Shown here in pieces: positions 46,940 to 55,841 of a stretch of 64,000 nt of DNA (position 1 is the first letter of the stretch; each line of letters starts with the position of its first letter). Source of the stretch: Hylemonella gracilis ATCC 19624 (lineage in GTDB: Bacteria > Pseudomonadota > Gammaproteobacteria > Burkholderiales > Burkholderiaceae_C); the NCBI RefSeq assembly GCF_000211835.1, contig NZ_AEGR01000024.1:21219-85218 (forward strand). The letters are read 5' to 3'. Position numbers and translations under genes: made by a program. Under the pieces are notes generated by a model. That model was not told the DNA's origin and made no database searches. It saw nothing but the letters and a program-made list of their open reading frames with translations.

Positions 46940-48613
46940 ATGCAGGCCGGTCTGCCCACCTCGACCCTGACGCACGGCGATGGCCGTGACGGCGGCGGCG
47001 CGGCCCTGCTGCGCCTGGATGGCTTGTCCAAGCGCTTCGGGGCGTTGCAGGCTTTGGGTGAGGTGTCGCTGGAACTCCACCCAGGCGAGGTGCACTGCTT
47101 GCTCGGCGAGAACGGCGCCGGCAAGTCCACGCTGTGCAACCTGGTGTTCGGCGTGCACCAGCCCGACGCCGGTGCCATGACGCTGGCCGGTGCGGCCTAC
47201 CAGCCGCGTTCGCCCGCGGATGCGCTGGCGCAGGGCATCGCCATGGTGCACCAGCATTTCAGCCTGGTGCCCGACATGACGGTGCTGGACAACCTGCTGC
47301 TGGGCCAAGCGAACGACACACGTTGGGGGGTGCTGGATCGCAAGGCGGGCGCGGCGCGCATCCTGGCCATGCACGAGCGCTACGGCCTGGCGCTGGACCC
47401 GCACGCCCGCATCCAGGATTTGTCGGTGGGCGAACGCCAGCGGGTGGAAATCGTCAAGTGCCTGGCGCGTGAACCGCGCCTCCTGGTGCTGGACGAGCCC
47501 ACGGCCGTGCTGCTGCCGGAGGAGATCAAGGCGTTGCTGGCCGTCTGCGAGCGCGTCGCTCAGCAAGGCTGCGGCGTGGTGTTGGTCACGCACAAGCTGG
47601 CCGAGATCCAGCAGATCGCGCGCCGCGCCACGGTGCTGCGCGCGGGCCGGGTGGTGGCGCGTTCGGACGCGCCCGCGCGTGAGATCGACACGCTGGTGCG
47701 CGCGATGATCCAGCGCGAACTGAACGCCCCGGCCCACGCCTCCGCGCCCATGCCGGTCGCATCGTTCTCATCTCTTGCCTCGTCCGGGCTCACAGCCGGA
47801 CCTGCTGCAACATCCTTTGCCCCGCGCGCGCCCGGTCAGCCCGTGCCCGAGGCCGCCTTGCATGCCGATGGCCTGACCGTGCGCGATGCCGACGGCGTGC
47901 TGCGCCTGGACAACTTCACCCTGCTGGTGGACCCCGGCGAGATCGTCGCGGTCGCGGGCGTGGAGGGCAATGGGCAAAGTGAATTGGGCGCCGTGCTCTC
48001 GGGCATGTTGGCGCCGACCGAAGGCCGGTATTTCATTCAGGGGCAAGAGATGACGCGCGCCACGCCGCGCGCCCTGACCGGTGCGGGTTGCGGTGTCGTG
48101 CCCGAGGACCGCCATGCCCTGGCCTGCGTCACGGGCATGAGCGTGGCGGAGAACCTCCTGCTCGACCGCCTGCGCGATTACCGCCGTTTCGGCCTGCTTG
48201 ACCGGACGGCCATGCGCGAGGCGGCGCTGGACCTGATGCGGCGCTTCGACGTGCGCGCGGCCAGCCCGGACGTGGCCTTTGGTGGACTGTCCGGCGGCAA
48301 CCAGCAAAAGGCCGTGCTGGCGCGTGAACTCACGCTCGACCCCTTACGCTTCCTGCTGGCGGCGCAGCCCACGCGCGGTCTGGACGTGGGCGCGGTCGAA
48401 GCCGTCTACGGTCATATCCGCGCCGCGGCGGCGCGGGGTGTGGGCGTGCTGCTGATCTCGTCGGAACTGGACGAACTGCTGTCGGTGGCGCACCGGGTCG
48501 TGGTGCTCTACCGCGGCCGCATCATGGGCAGTTGCGCGACGGCCGGGGCCGACCGCGCGCGCATTGGTGCCTGGATGGCGGGCCATCGAGAAGAGGAAGA
48601 GGTGCTGGCATGA
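46940..48613 (+). CDS. Nucleoside-type ABC transporter, tandem ATP-binding protein
   Basis: This 557-residue protein contains two ATPase halves in tandem, as in YufO/NupO and sugar importers. The first half has Walker A GENGAGKST and Walker B LLVLDEPTAVL. The second has the degenerate GVEGNGQSEL loop typical of the class, the signature LSGGNQQKAVLAREL, and AAQPTRGLD in place of a standard Walker B. It starts 3 bases after the binding-protein stop and overlaps the next permease gene. Confidence 0.94.
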   Translation: MQAGLPTSTLTHGDGRDGGGAALLRLDGLSKRFGALQALGEVSLELHPGEVHCLLGENGAGKSTLCNLVFGVHQPDAGAMTLAGAAYQPRSPADALAQGIAMVHQHFSLVPDMTVLDNLLLGQANDTRWGVLDRKAGAARILAMHERYGLALDPHARIQDLSVGERQRVEIVKCLAREPRLLVLDEPTAVLLPEEIKALLAVCERVAQQGCGVVLVTHKLAEIQQIARRATVLRAGRVVARSDAPAREIDTLVRAMIQRELNAPAHASAPMPVASFSSLASSGLTAGPAATSFAPRAPGQPVPEAALHADGLTVRDADGVLRLDNFTLLVDPGEIVAVAGVEGNGQSELGAVLSGMLAPTEGRYFIQGQEMTRATPRALTGAGCGVVPEDRHALACVTGMSVAENLLLDRLRDYRRFGLLDRTAMREAALDLMRRFDVRAASPDVAFGGLSGGNQQKAVLARELTLDPLRFLLAAQPTRGLDVGAVEAVYGHIRAAAARGVGVLLISSELDELLSVAHRVVVLYRGRIMGSCATAGADRARIGAWMAGHREEEEVLA

Positions 48614-49692
48614 GTTGGAGGACCTCCCTGCTGATCCGCTTGCGGCCCAGTCCTGTCCTGCTGGTGTCGGCGGTGGCGGTGTTGTTGGCTTTCGGGGTGG
48701 GCGCACTGCTGATCGCCCTGATGGGGGTGCCCGTGGGCGAGGCGGTGGCGGCTTTCGCCGATGGGGCTTGGGGCTCGCCCTATGCCCTGGCGGCCTCGCT
48801 CAACCGTGCCCTGGTCTTCATGCTCGTGGGCCTGGGGTTCATCCTGGCCGAGCGCGCCAGCCTGACCAATGTGGGCGGCGAGGGGCAGATCGCCGTCGGC
48901 GGCATCACGGCCACGGCGTTCGCGCTGTGGGCGCCAGTGGCGGCCCTGCCCTGGGGGCTGTCCTTTGTCGTGCCTTTGCTGGGGGCCTGCTTGGCGGGTG
49001 CGCTCTGGGGCGGCATCGCGGGGGTGCTCAAAGTCAAGGCGGGGACCAACGAGGTGATCGCCACGCTGCTGCTGTCCTTCATCGCGATCTGGATGGTTTA
49101 CGGCAGCGTGCAGTCAGAGAGCCTGCTGCGCCGACCCATGACGAGCTCGGCCACGCTGCCGGAGTCTTTGGAGATTCCCGAGGCCACGCAGTTGCCGCTG
49201 CTGACGGGGGATGCGTCCATGCCCCTGCATGCGGGTCTGCTGCTGGGCCTCGTGCTGGCTCTCGTGGTTGCGGTCATCCTGCGGCGCACGGTGCTGGGCC
49301 TGCAGCTGCGCGCCACCGGTCTGAACCCGCGCGCCGCGCGCCGCGCCGGCATGCCCATCGAGCGGCTCACGATCGGCGTGCTTTGCGCGGCCGGTGCCTT
49401 TGGCGGGCTCGCGGGGGCCTGCATGCTGCAGGGCGAGCAATACACGCTGAAGGCGGGCTTTTCTTCGGGTTATGGGTTTGACGGCCTCGTCGTCGGCCTG
49501 CTGGCGCGCGGCTCGATGCCGGGCGTGATCGCCGGGGCCCTGCTGTTTGGCTTCTTGCGCTCGGGCGGCATCAACATGGAGATGGTGGCGCAGGTGCCCA
49601 CGGCCCTGGTCGTGGTGATCCAGGGCTTGATCATCGTGACGCTGGCGGGCGCGGCCCTGGGCATCCAGCGCATGGAGGCCCGCACACCATGA
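48610..49692 (+). CDS. Nucleoside-type ABC transporter permease 1
   Basis: This 360-residue permease of the YufP/NupP class starts inside the ATPase stop (ATGA overlap). It has about ten hydrophobic helices, with the conserved LTNVGGEGQIAVGG loop and GTNEVIATLLLSFIAIW. It forms one half of the membrane channel with the next protein. Confidence 0.93.
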   Translation: MSWRTSLLIRLRPSPVLLVSAVAVLLAFGVGALLIALMGVPVGEAVAAFADGAWGSPYALAASLNRALVFMLVGLGFILAERASLTNVGGEGQIAVGGITATAFALWAPVAALPWGLSFVVPLLGACLAGALWGGIAGVLKVKAGTNEVIATLLLSFIAIWMVYGSVQSESLLRRPMTSSATLPESLEIPEATQLPLLTGDASMPLHAGLLLGLVLALVVAVILRRTVLGLQLRATGLNPRAARRAGMPIERLTIGVLCAAGAFGGLAGACMLQGEQYTLKAGFSSGYGFDGLVVGLLARGSMPGVIAGALLFGFLRSGGINMEMVAQVPTALVVVIQGLIIVTLAGAALGIQRMEARTP

Positions 49693-49702
49693 AAGGTCAC
49701 CC

Positions 49703-50626
49703 ATGATCGAACCCGAATTGGCCGCCGTCTTCATCGGCTCCAGCATCCGCCTTGCTGCGCCCCTGCTGCTGGCTGCCGCCGGTGAGTACGTGAGCGAGCG
49801 TGCCGGCGTGCTCAATATGAGCGTGGAGGGCATGATGCTGGCGGGCGCCTTCGCGGGCGCCACGGCTTCGTGGATGACCGGCTCGCCGCTGCTCGGCCTG
49901 CTGTTCGGCGTGCTGTGCGTGCTGCCGATTGCCTGGCTGCAGGCCTTCCTGAGCATCACGCTGCGCGCCAACCAGATCGTCACCGGCATCGGCATCAACA
50001 TTCTGGTGCTGGGCGCCACCACGCTGGGCTACCGCGCCCTGTTTGGCAGCCGCTCGCGCGCTGAGATCCCGGGTCTGGACAAGTGGGCGCCGCCGGGGCT
50101 GGCCGACATCCCCTATCTGGGTGAGCACGTCTTCACGCAGACCTGGCTGCTGTATGCGGCGCTGCTGCTGGTCGTGGCTATCGCCTGGGTGATGCGTTCC
50201 ACTGCCACCGGCCTGGCCGTGCACGCCGCCGGCATGTCGCCGCAGGCGGCCAGCCACTCGGGGTTGAAGGTCCGGCGCATCCGCTACGGCGCGGTGCTGT
50301 TCACCGGATTCATGTCGGCGCTGGCGGGGTGTTTCCTGTCCATTGGCGACATCCACACCTTCACCGAAGGCATGACCAGCGGCGCGGGTTACCTGGCCAT
50401 CGCGGCGGTCATCTTCGGCAACTGGAAGCTGGGCCGCACCCTGCTGGCTTGCGGCTTGTTCGGCGCGGCCACGGCCTTGCAATTCCAGTTGCCCGCCCTG
50501 GGCGTGCAGGTGCCCAGTGCCTTGCTGATTGCCTTGCCCTATGTGCTGGCCCTGCTGGCCGTGGGTGGCCTGGTCGGTCGCCAGGTCGCGCCGACGGCGC
50601 TCGCCCAACCCTATGCAGGCCGTTGA
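49703..50626 (+). CDS. Nucleoside-type ABC transporter permease 2
   Basis: This 307-residue permease of the YufQ/NupQ class begins 10 bases after permease 1. It shows SIRLAAPLLLAAAGEYVSER, LNMSVEGMMLAGAFAGA and TLRANQIVTGIGINILVLG, typical of the family. It ends 17 bases before atzG, so the importer and AtzG-AtzE-AtzH are one transcription unit. Confidence 0.93.
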   Translation: MIEPELAAVFIGSSIRLAAPLLLAAAGEYVSERAGVLNMSVEGMMLAGAFAGATASWMTGSPLLGLLFGVLCVLPIAWLQAFLSITLRANQIVTGIGINILVLGATTLGYRALFGSRSRAEIPGLDKWAPPGLADIPYLGEHVFTQTWLLYAALLLVVAIAWVMRSTATGLAVHAAGMSPQAASHSGLKVRRIRYGAVLFTGFMSALAGCFLSIGDIHTFTEGMTSGAGYLAIAAVIFGNWKLGRTLLACGLFGAATALQFQLPALGVQVPSALLIALPYVLALLAVGGLVGRQVAPTALAQPYAGR

Positions 50627-50643
50627 ATGAGGGAGAACTTGGC

Positions 50644-50853
50644 GTGAGCGACGACGAGATGTTGACCTATGTGCGTGCCTCGGCGCGCCTGCTGGACCTG
50701 CCCCTGGACGAAGCCCGCGCCGCGCGCGTGGCCGGGCACCTGCAACGCACGGCCGCGATGGCGGCCTTGCTGGAACGCCTGGACCTCGCGGTTGAGGACG
50801 AGCCCGCCGAGATTTACTGCCCCGCGCGGCCCGTGCCGGGAGCGTCCGCATGA
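50644..50853 (+). CDS. atzG: AtzG-like small subunit (DUF4089)
   Basis: The 69-residue protein starts at GTG 50644 behind AGGGAG; an in-frame ATG at 50659 is the alternative. It is helical (LTYVRASARLLDLPLDEARAAR-type helix, then VAGHLQRTAAMAALLERL) and ends in a Pro-rich tail with EIYCPARPVPG. This matches AtzG, the GatC-like partner that AtzE needs for folding and activity in Pseudomonas ADP. Its stop overlaps the atzE start. Confidence 0.85.
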   Translation: MSDDEMLTYVRASARLLDLPLDEARAARVAGHLQRTAAMAALLERLDLAVEDEPAEIYCPARPVPGASA

Positions 50854-52250
50854 CGGGGATGCCCTTGAGAACCCATGAGCTGGCAAGTGCCATCGCCGCC
50901 GGGCAGCTCAGCGCGGCCGAGGCCCTGGGCCAAGCCATCGCGCGCATCGAGGCGACGGACGGGCGCGTCAACGCCTTCACCGCCCGCACCTTCGAACGCG
51001 CCCGGCGCGAGGCGGCCGACGTCGACGCCCGCCGCGCGCGTGGCGAGAGACTGCCGCCCCTGGCTGGCGTGCCCTACGCGGTCAAGAACCTGTTCGACAT
51101 TGAAGGTGAGGTGACGCTGGCGGGCTCGAAGATCAATCGCGATGATCCGCCCGCGCGGGCCGACGCCGTGCTGGTGCAGCGCATGCGGGACGCGGGCGCG
51201 GTGCTGGTCGGCGCGCTCAACATGGACGAGTACGCCTACGGTTTCACCACCGAGAACTCGCACCAGGGCCCCACGCGCAACCCGCACGACCTGAGCCGCA
51301 GTGCCGGGGGTTCCTCGGGCGGCTCAGGTGCGGCCATCGCGGCCGGGCAGGTGAACATCACGCTGGGCTCGGACACCAATGGATCGATCCGCGTGCCGTC
51401 CTCGCTCTGCGGCGTCTGGGGGCTCAAGCCCACGTTCGGGCGGCTCTCGCGCAGGGGCAGTTACCCCTTCGTGCACAGCATCGACCACCTGGGGCCTTTC
51501 GCGGATTCGGTGGAAGGGCTGGCCTTGTCCTACGACGCGCTGCAGTACCCCGACCCGCAGGACCCGGGCTGCCATGCCCGCGCGGTGCAGGCGGTGCTGC
51601 CCACGCTGGCACAAGGCGTCGCCGGGCTGCGCGTGGGCGTGCTGGGGGGCTACTTTGAAGACCTGGCCACGGCCCCGGCCCGCGCGGCGGTCCTGGCCGC
51701 GGCCCGCGCGCTGGACGCGCGTGAACAGGTGCTCTGGCCCGATGCCGCCGAGGCGCGTGCGGCGGCCTTCATCGTCACCGCCAGCGAGGGCGGCAGCCTG
51801 CACCTGGACCACCTGCGCCAGCGCGCCGACGAGGCCGAGCCCCTGTCGGTGGACCGCTTCATCGCCGGGGCCTTGCAGCCAGCCGCCTGGATGACCCGCG
51901 CGCAACGTTTCCGTCGCGTCTACCGCGACAAGGTGAACGCTTTGTTCGCGCAATGGGATGTGCTGTTGGCCCCGGCCACCCCGATCGCCGCGCCCGTGAT
52001 CGGCACGGAGTGGATCGAGATCCAGGGCGAACGCCTGCCCTGCCGTCCTTCGCTGGGTCTGCTGACGCAACCGGTGTCTTTCGCGGGCTGCCCCGTGGTG
52101 GCCGCGCCGCTGTGGCCCGGGGGCGAGGCGGGTCCGTTGCCGATCGGCGTGCAGATCATCGCCGCGCCCTGGCGCGAAGACCTGGCGCTGCGCGCCGCCC
52201 ATGTGTTGCAAGCGGCGGGCGTGGCCTGCCTGAAGGAGACGACGCTGTGA
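50850..52250 (+). CDS. atzE: AtzE-like amidase (1-carboxybiuret hydrolase family)
   Basis: AtzE, with AtzG, deaminates 1-carboxybiuret in cyanuric acid breakdown. This 466-residue amidase has Lys79 ([11 protein letters not shown]), the GGSSGGSG cis-Ser motif near 155 and the nucleophile near Ser179 ([12 protein letters not shown]). Long segments, such as [17 protein letters not shown] and YRDKVNALF, match my memory of Pseudomonas ADP AtzE closely. It overlaps atzG at the start and atzH at the stop. No cyanuric acid hydrolase gene is in the window, so the natural substrate may differ. Confidence 0.92.
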   Translation: MTGMPLRTHELASAIAAGQLSAAEALGQAIARIEATDGRVNAFTARTFERARREAADVDARRARGERLPPLAGVPYAVKNLFDIEGEVTLAGSKINRDDPPARADAVLVQRMRDAGAVLVGALNMDEYAYGFTTENSHQGPTRNPHDLSRSAGGSSGGSGAAIAAGQVNITLGSDTNGSIRVPSSLCGVWGLKPTFGRLSRRGSYPFVHSIDHLGPFADSVEGLALSYDALQYPDPQDPGCHARAVQAVLPTLAQGVAGLRVGVLGGYFEDLATAPARAAVLAAARALDAREQVLWPDAAEARAAAFIVTASEGGSLHLDHLRQRADEAEPLSVDRFIAGALQPAAWMTRAQRFRRVYRDKVNALFAQWDVLLAPATPIAAPVIGTEWIEIQGERLPCRPSLGLLTQPVSFAGCPVVAAPLWPGGEAGPLPIGVQIIAAPWREDLALRAAHVLQAAGVACLKETTL

Positions 52251-52621
52251 TGGAGATCAACCTGCCCGAGGTACTGGCCGAGGTGACCACTGCTTTCGAG
52301 CGCTACGAAGCCGCGCTGGCGGCCAATGACACGACCGTGCTGGACGAACTGTTTTGGGACAGTCCGCACACCCTGCGTTACGGCGCCGGTGAGAACCTTT
52401 ACGGCATTGCCGCCATCCGCGCTTTCCGCAACGCGCGCCCCGCACCCGGAGCACGCGAACTGCTGCGCACGGCCATCACCACTTACGGGCGCGACTTCGC
52501 GACCGCCAACGTCGAATTCCGGCGCCCGGGGGTGGACCGCACGGGCCGTCAGAGCCAGACCTGGCTGCGCACGCCCGAAGGTTGGCGCGTGGTGGCCGCG
52601 CACGTGAGCTGGATGGGCTGA
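52250..52621 (+). CDS. atzH: AtzH-like protein (DUF3225, NTF2 fold)
   Basis: The 123-residue protein starts at ATG 52250, sharing bases with the atzE stop (TGATG). It has the NTF2-like pattern of DUF3225: [21 protein letters not shown], then [11 protein letters not shown] and a C-terminal [18 protein letters not shown]. AtzH was described as a decarboxylating amidohydrolase that converts 1,3-dicarboxyurea to allophanate, the substrate of AtzF. With AtzG-AtzE it forms a coupled three-gene set. Confidence 0.88.
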   Translation: MEINLPEVLAEVTTAFERYEAALAANDTTVLDELFWDSPHTLRYGAGENLYGIAAIRAFRNARPAPGARELLRTAITTYGRDFATANVEFRRPGVDRTGRQSQTWLRTPEGWRVVAAHVSWMG

Positions 52622-52727
52622 AGGGATGGAACCGGTGTGTGCGCTGAACGGAATGACGTGTGGGACACGACGTGAGCTGCATGCCATGAATTGCATGCCC
52701 TGGCAGTGAAAGAAAAGGAGGTCGACC

Positions 52728-53387
52728 GTGCACATCAACGCCCAACCCTTCGCCTACGAATGCGACCCGCGCGCGACGGCGCTGGTCCTCATCGACATGC
52801 AGCGCGACTTCATCGAACCCGGCGGTTTCGGCGAGACCCTGGGCAATGACGTCTCGCTGCTGGCCGCCATCGTGCCGGCGTGCCGCTCGGTGCTGGCCGC
52901 CTGGCGGCGCGCGGGCGGTTTGGTGCTGCACACGCGCGAGGCCCACCAGCCTGACCTGTCGGACTGCCCGCCGGCCAAGCGACTGCGTGGCAACCCCAGT
53001 CTGCGCATCGGTGATGCGGGCCCCATGGGCCGCATCCTGGTCGCGGGTGAACCGGGCAACCAGATCATCGACGCGCTCGCGCCGGCCCCCGGCGAGCTGG
53101 TGATTGACAAACCTGGCAAGGGCATGTTCTGGGCCACGGGCTTGCATGAAAAACTGCAGGCGCGCGGCGTGACCCACCTGATTTTCATGGGCGTGACCAC
53201 CGAGGTTTGCGTGCAGACCTCGATGCGCGAGGCCAATGACCGCGGTTACGACAGCCTGGTGCTGGAGGACTGTACCGAGAGCTATTTCCCGGCCTTCAAG
53301 GCCGCGACCCTGGAGATGATCCGCGCCCAAGGCGCCATCGTCGGTTGGACGGCAAGGAGCGAGGCGCTGTTGGCTGCGCTAAAGTAG
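52728..53387 (+). CDS. biuH: BiuH-like cysteine hydrolase (biuret hydrolase family)
   Basis: This 219-residue isochorismatase-family protein starts at GTG 52728 behind a strong AAGGAGG. The triad is Asp23 (LIDMQRDF), Lys128 ([10 protein letters not shown]) and Cys161 ([10 protein letters not shown]). Segments such as [23 protein letters not shown] and VLEDC closely recall rhizobial biuret hydrolase, which converts biuret to allophanate. A ureidoacrylate- or carbamoyl-cleaving role is the alternative. It lies 106 bases after atzH, with the gntR gene next, and its product would feed AtzF. Confidence 0.83.
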   Translation: MHINAQPFAYECDPRATALVLIDMQRDFIEPGGFGETLGNDVSLLAAIVPACRSVLAAWRRAGGLVLHTREAHQPDLSDCPPAKRLRGNPSLRIGDAGPMGRILVAGEPGNQIIDALAPAPGELVIDKPGKGMFWATGLHEKLQARGVTHLIFMGVTTEVCVQTSMREANDRGYDSLVLEDCTESYFPAFKAATLEMIRAQGAIVGWTARSEALLAALK

Positions 53388-53403
53388 GCCCCGCGCCTAC
53401 TTC

Positions 53404-54138
53404 ATGCCCATGCCCACCCCTGTCACCCGCCGTACTGCCCGCCGCGTCACACCGCAGCCTCCCTCGCGTTCCGAACGGGTCTACGAGCAGCTCAAGCGCG
53501 ACGTGGCCGATTTCCGGTTGGTGCCGGGCGACCGCTTCACCGAAAACGAACTCAGCGAGCGACTCGGCGTCTCCCGCACGCCCGTGCGTGAAGCCCTGTT
53601 GCGCTTGCAGCAAGAAGGCTTGGTCGAGGTGTTGTTTCGCAATGGCTGGCGCGTGCTGCCCTTTGATTTCGAGAAATTTGAGCAGCTCTACGACCTGCGC
53701 CTGGTCATCGAGACGGCGGCCGTGCAGCGCCTGTGCGGTGACGATCCCCAGGTGGACCGTGCCCGCCTTGAGGCGCTGGACGCCGTCTGGCTGGTGCCCG
53801 CCGAGCAGCGCAGCGGCGACGTCCGCCAGGTGGCGCAGTGGGACGAGGAGTTCCACGCCAGCCTGGTGGCCGCGGCCGGCAACGCCGAGATGGCGCGTGT
53901 GCACCGCGACGTGACCGAGCGCATCCGCATCATCCGCCGGTTGGACTTCACCAAGCCCGCGCGCATCGACGCCACCTACGAGGAGCACGCCAAGATCCTG
54001 CACGCCATCCAGCGCAAGCGCGGCGATCAGGCGGTGCTGCTGCTGCGCGCCCACATCGAGACCAGCCAGGCCGAGGTGCGCAAGATCACGCTGCACCAGG
54101 TGCATCTGGCGCGGCACGCACCGGAATCGGCGGCCTGA
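53404..54138 (+). CDS. GntR-family regulator, FCD subfamily
   Basis: This 244-residue regulator has an N-terminal winged helix (SERVYEQLKRDVADFRLVPGDR, followed by ELSERLGVSRTPVREALLRL) and an FCD-type helical ligand domain with YDLRLVIETAAV and several His/Asp residues for metal and ligand binding. It follows the biuH-like gene by 16 bases and is the most likely local regulator of the transporter-atzGEH-biuH genes, with the TGTATACA or AAGTAA palindromes as possible sites. Confidence 0.92.
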   Translation: MPMPTPVTRRTARRVTPQPPSRSERVYEQLKRDVADFRLVPGDRFTENELSERLGVSRTPVREALLRLQQEGLVEVLFRNGWRVLPFDFEKFEQLYDLRLVIETAAVQRLCGDDPQVDRARLEALDAVWLVPAEQRSGDVRQVAQWDEEFHASLVAAAGNAEMARVHRDVTERIRIIRRLDFTKPARIDATYEEHAKILHAIQRKRGDQAVLLLRAHIETSQAEVRKITLHQVHLARHAPESAA

Positions 54139-54193
54139 TCTGGTCGCCTGACGGTCGCCAGGTGTTGGCGGGCGGGTGTGCCGCCCTTGCTGC

Positions 54194-55795
54194 TTACTCG
54201 ATCACCGCCGCATGCGCCGCGTCGCCCTTGGGCGCGGGCGCCGGACGTTTGAGCAGCAGCACCAGGGGCAGGGCTGCGACGGTCACCCACATCATCAGGC
54301 GGAAATCCTGCAGGTAGGCCAGCACCGCCGCTTCACGCGTGACCAGACTGTTGAGGGTGGACAGGCCCGCCGTGGTGGACAGGTCGATGCCGCCGCTGTG
54401 CGCGGCCTGCTGCAGCGGCAGGCTCCAGGGGTTGATGTAACCCGCGAAGGCCGCGTGGTTGGCCTGGGCGCGCTGGGCCAGGTAGGTGGTGACGACCGAG
54501 ATGCCAATGCTGCTGCCGATGTTGCGCATCAGGCTGAAGAGCGAGGTGGCGTCGCTGCGCCAGCGCGGGGCGATGGTGGCGAAGGTCACGGTCGACAGCG
54601 GCACGAAGATGAAGCCCAGCCCGAAGCCCTGGATCACGCCCGAGATGATCAGCTGCCGGTTGCCGATGTCGGTGTTGAACTGCGTCATCTGCCAGAGCGA
54701 CAGGGTGGTGAGCGACAGGCCCAGCACGATGAGCTTGCGCGGGTCCACCTTGCCCGAGAGCTTGCCCACGATGACCATGGCCGCCATGGTGCCCAGCCCG
54801 CGCGGCGCCAGCACCAGGCCCACATCGATCACGGGGTAGCCCATCAGGTTGGACAGGAAGGGCGGCAGCAGGGCCATGGTGGCCAGCAGGATGATGCCGA
54901 CGATGAAGATGAAGACCAGGCCGACGCTGAAGTTGCGGTCGCGGAACATGCCCGGCTCCAGGAACGGGTGTTCGTGCGTGAGCGTGTGCGTGATGAAGAG
55001 GTAGAAGGCAAACCCCATCAGCAAGGTCTCCACCACGATCTCGGGGCTGGCGAACCAGTCCTGCGACTCGCCGCGGTCCAGCATCATCTGCAGGGCACCG
55101 ATGCCGAGGCCCAGCAGCACGAAGCCCAGCAGATCGAAGCGGCGGCGGTCCAGTGGCGTCTCGCGCACGTAAGCCGCGATGCCCAGCCAGGCCAGGATGC
55201 CGAAGGGCAGGTTGATGTAGAACACCCAGCGCCAGCTGTAGTACTCGGTCAGCCAGCCGCCCAGGGCGGGCCCGAGGATGGGGCCGACCATCACGCCCAC
55301 GCCCCACATGGCCATGGCCGAGCCGTGCTTTTCGCGCGGGTAGGTGTCGAGCAGCACGGTCTGTGACAGCGGCACCAGGGCGGCGCCGAAGACCCCCTGC
55401 AGCATGCGAAAGAGCACGATCTGAGTCAGGTTCTGCGCCGCGCCGCAGAGCATGGAGGCGATGGTGAAGCCCGCGACCGACCAGAGGAAGATGCGCTTGC
55501 GGCCCAGCCGCGCGGACAGGATGCCCGTCAGCGGCATGAAGATGGCCGCCGCGACGATGTAGGAGGTCAGCACCCAGGAAATCTGGTCCTGCGTGGCGCC
55601 CATGGCACCCTGCATGTGCGGCAGCGCGACGTTGGCGATGGTGGTGTCCAGCGCCTGCATGATGGTGGACAGCATCACCGACAGGGTGATGAGTCCGCGA
55701 TGCTGCACGTCAGACGCCGCGGGCGCGGTGGGCGTGGCGGTGTGGGCGCTCGGGGGAGCGGCGCTGTTGTCCAGCGCGGCGGTGTTGCTGCTCAT
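54194..55795 (-). CDS. emrB: EmrB/QacA-type MFS efflux pump (14 helices)
   Basis: This 533-residue DHA2-family transporter has helix 1 with LDTTIANVALPHM, the motif A loop ARLGRKRIF, antiporter motif C GVGVMVGPILGPALGGWL and 14 predicted helices. It pumps hydrophobic compounds using the proton gradient. It lies 46 bases after the emrA-type gene, and a marR gene precedes both, the classical emrRAB order. Confidence 0.94.
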   Translation of the reverse strand: MSSNTAALDNSAAPPSAHTATPTAPAASDVQHRGLITLSVMLSTIMQALDTTIANVALPHMQGAMGATQDQISWVLTSYIVAAAIFMPLTGILSARLGRKRIFLWSVAGFTIASMLCGAAQNLTQIVLFRMLQGVFGAALVPLSQTVLLDTYPREKHGSAMAMWGVGVMVGPILGPALGGWLTEYYSWRWVFYINLPFGILAWLGIAAYVRETPLDRRRFDLLGFVLLGLGIGALQMMLDRGESQDWFASPEIVVETLLMGFAFYLFITHTLTHEHPFLEPGMFRDRNFSVGLVFIFIVGIILLATMALLPPFLSNLMGYPVIDVGLVLAPRGLGTMAAMVIVGKLSGKVDPRKLIVLGLSLTTLSLWQMTQFNTDIGNRQLIISGVIQGFGLGFIFVPLSTVTFATIAPRWRSDATSLFSLMRNIGSSIGISVVTTYLAQRAQANHAAFAGYINPWSLPLQQAAHSGGIDLSTTAGLSTLNSLVTREAAVLAYLQDFRLMMWVTVAALPLVLLLKRPAPAPKGDAAHAAVIE

Positions 55796-55841
55796 GGCCT
55801 CGTCACCTGATCAGGAAAAGCGTGGGTGCCTGTGACGCGAA

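Noticed and set aside
45923..47737. Long minus-strand frame over the BMP transporter genes
   Set aside because: Composition is that of a shadow (many His, Gln, Arg), and the plus strand encodes well-defined ABC proteins.
52660..52705. GCATGCC direct repeats before the biuH-like gene, echoed by GCATG near the atzF and bmp promoters
   Set aside because: The shared piece is only five to seven bases, too short to claim a common operator.
54176..55366. Plus-strand frame over the emrB-type gene
   Set aside because: Gln/His/Asp-rich shadow with no domain features.
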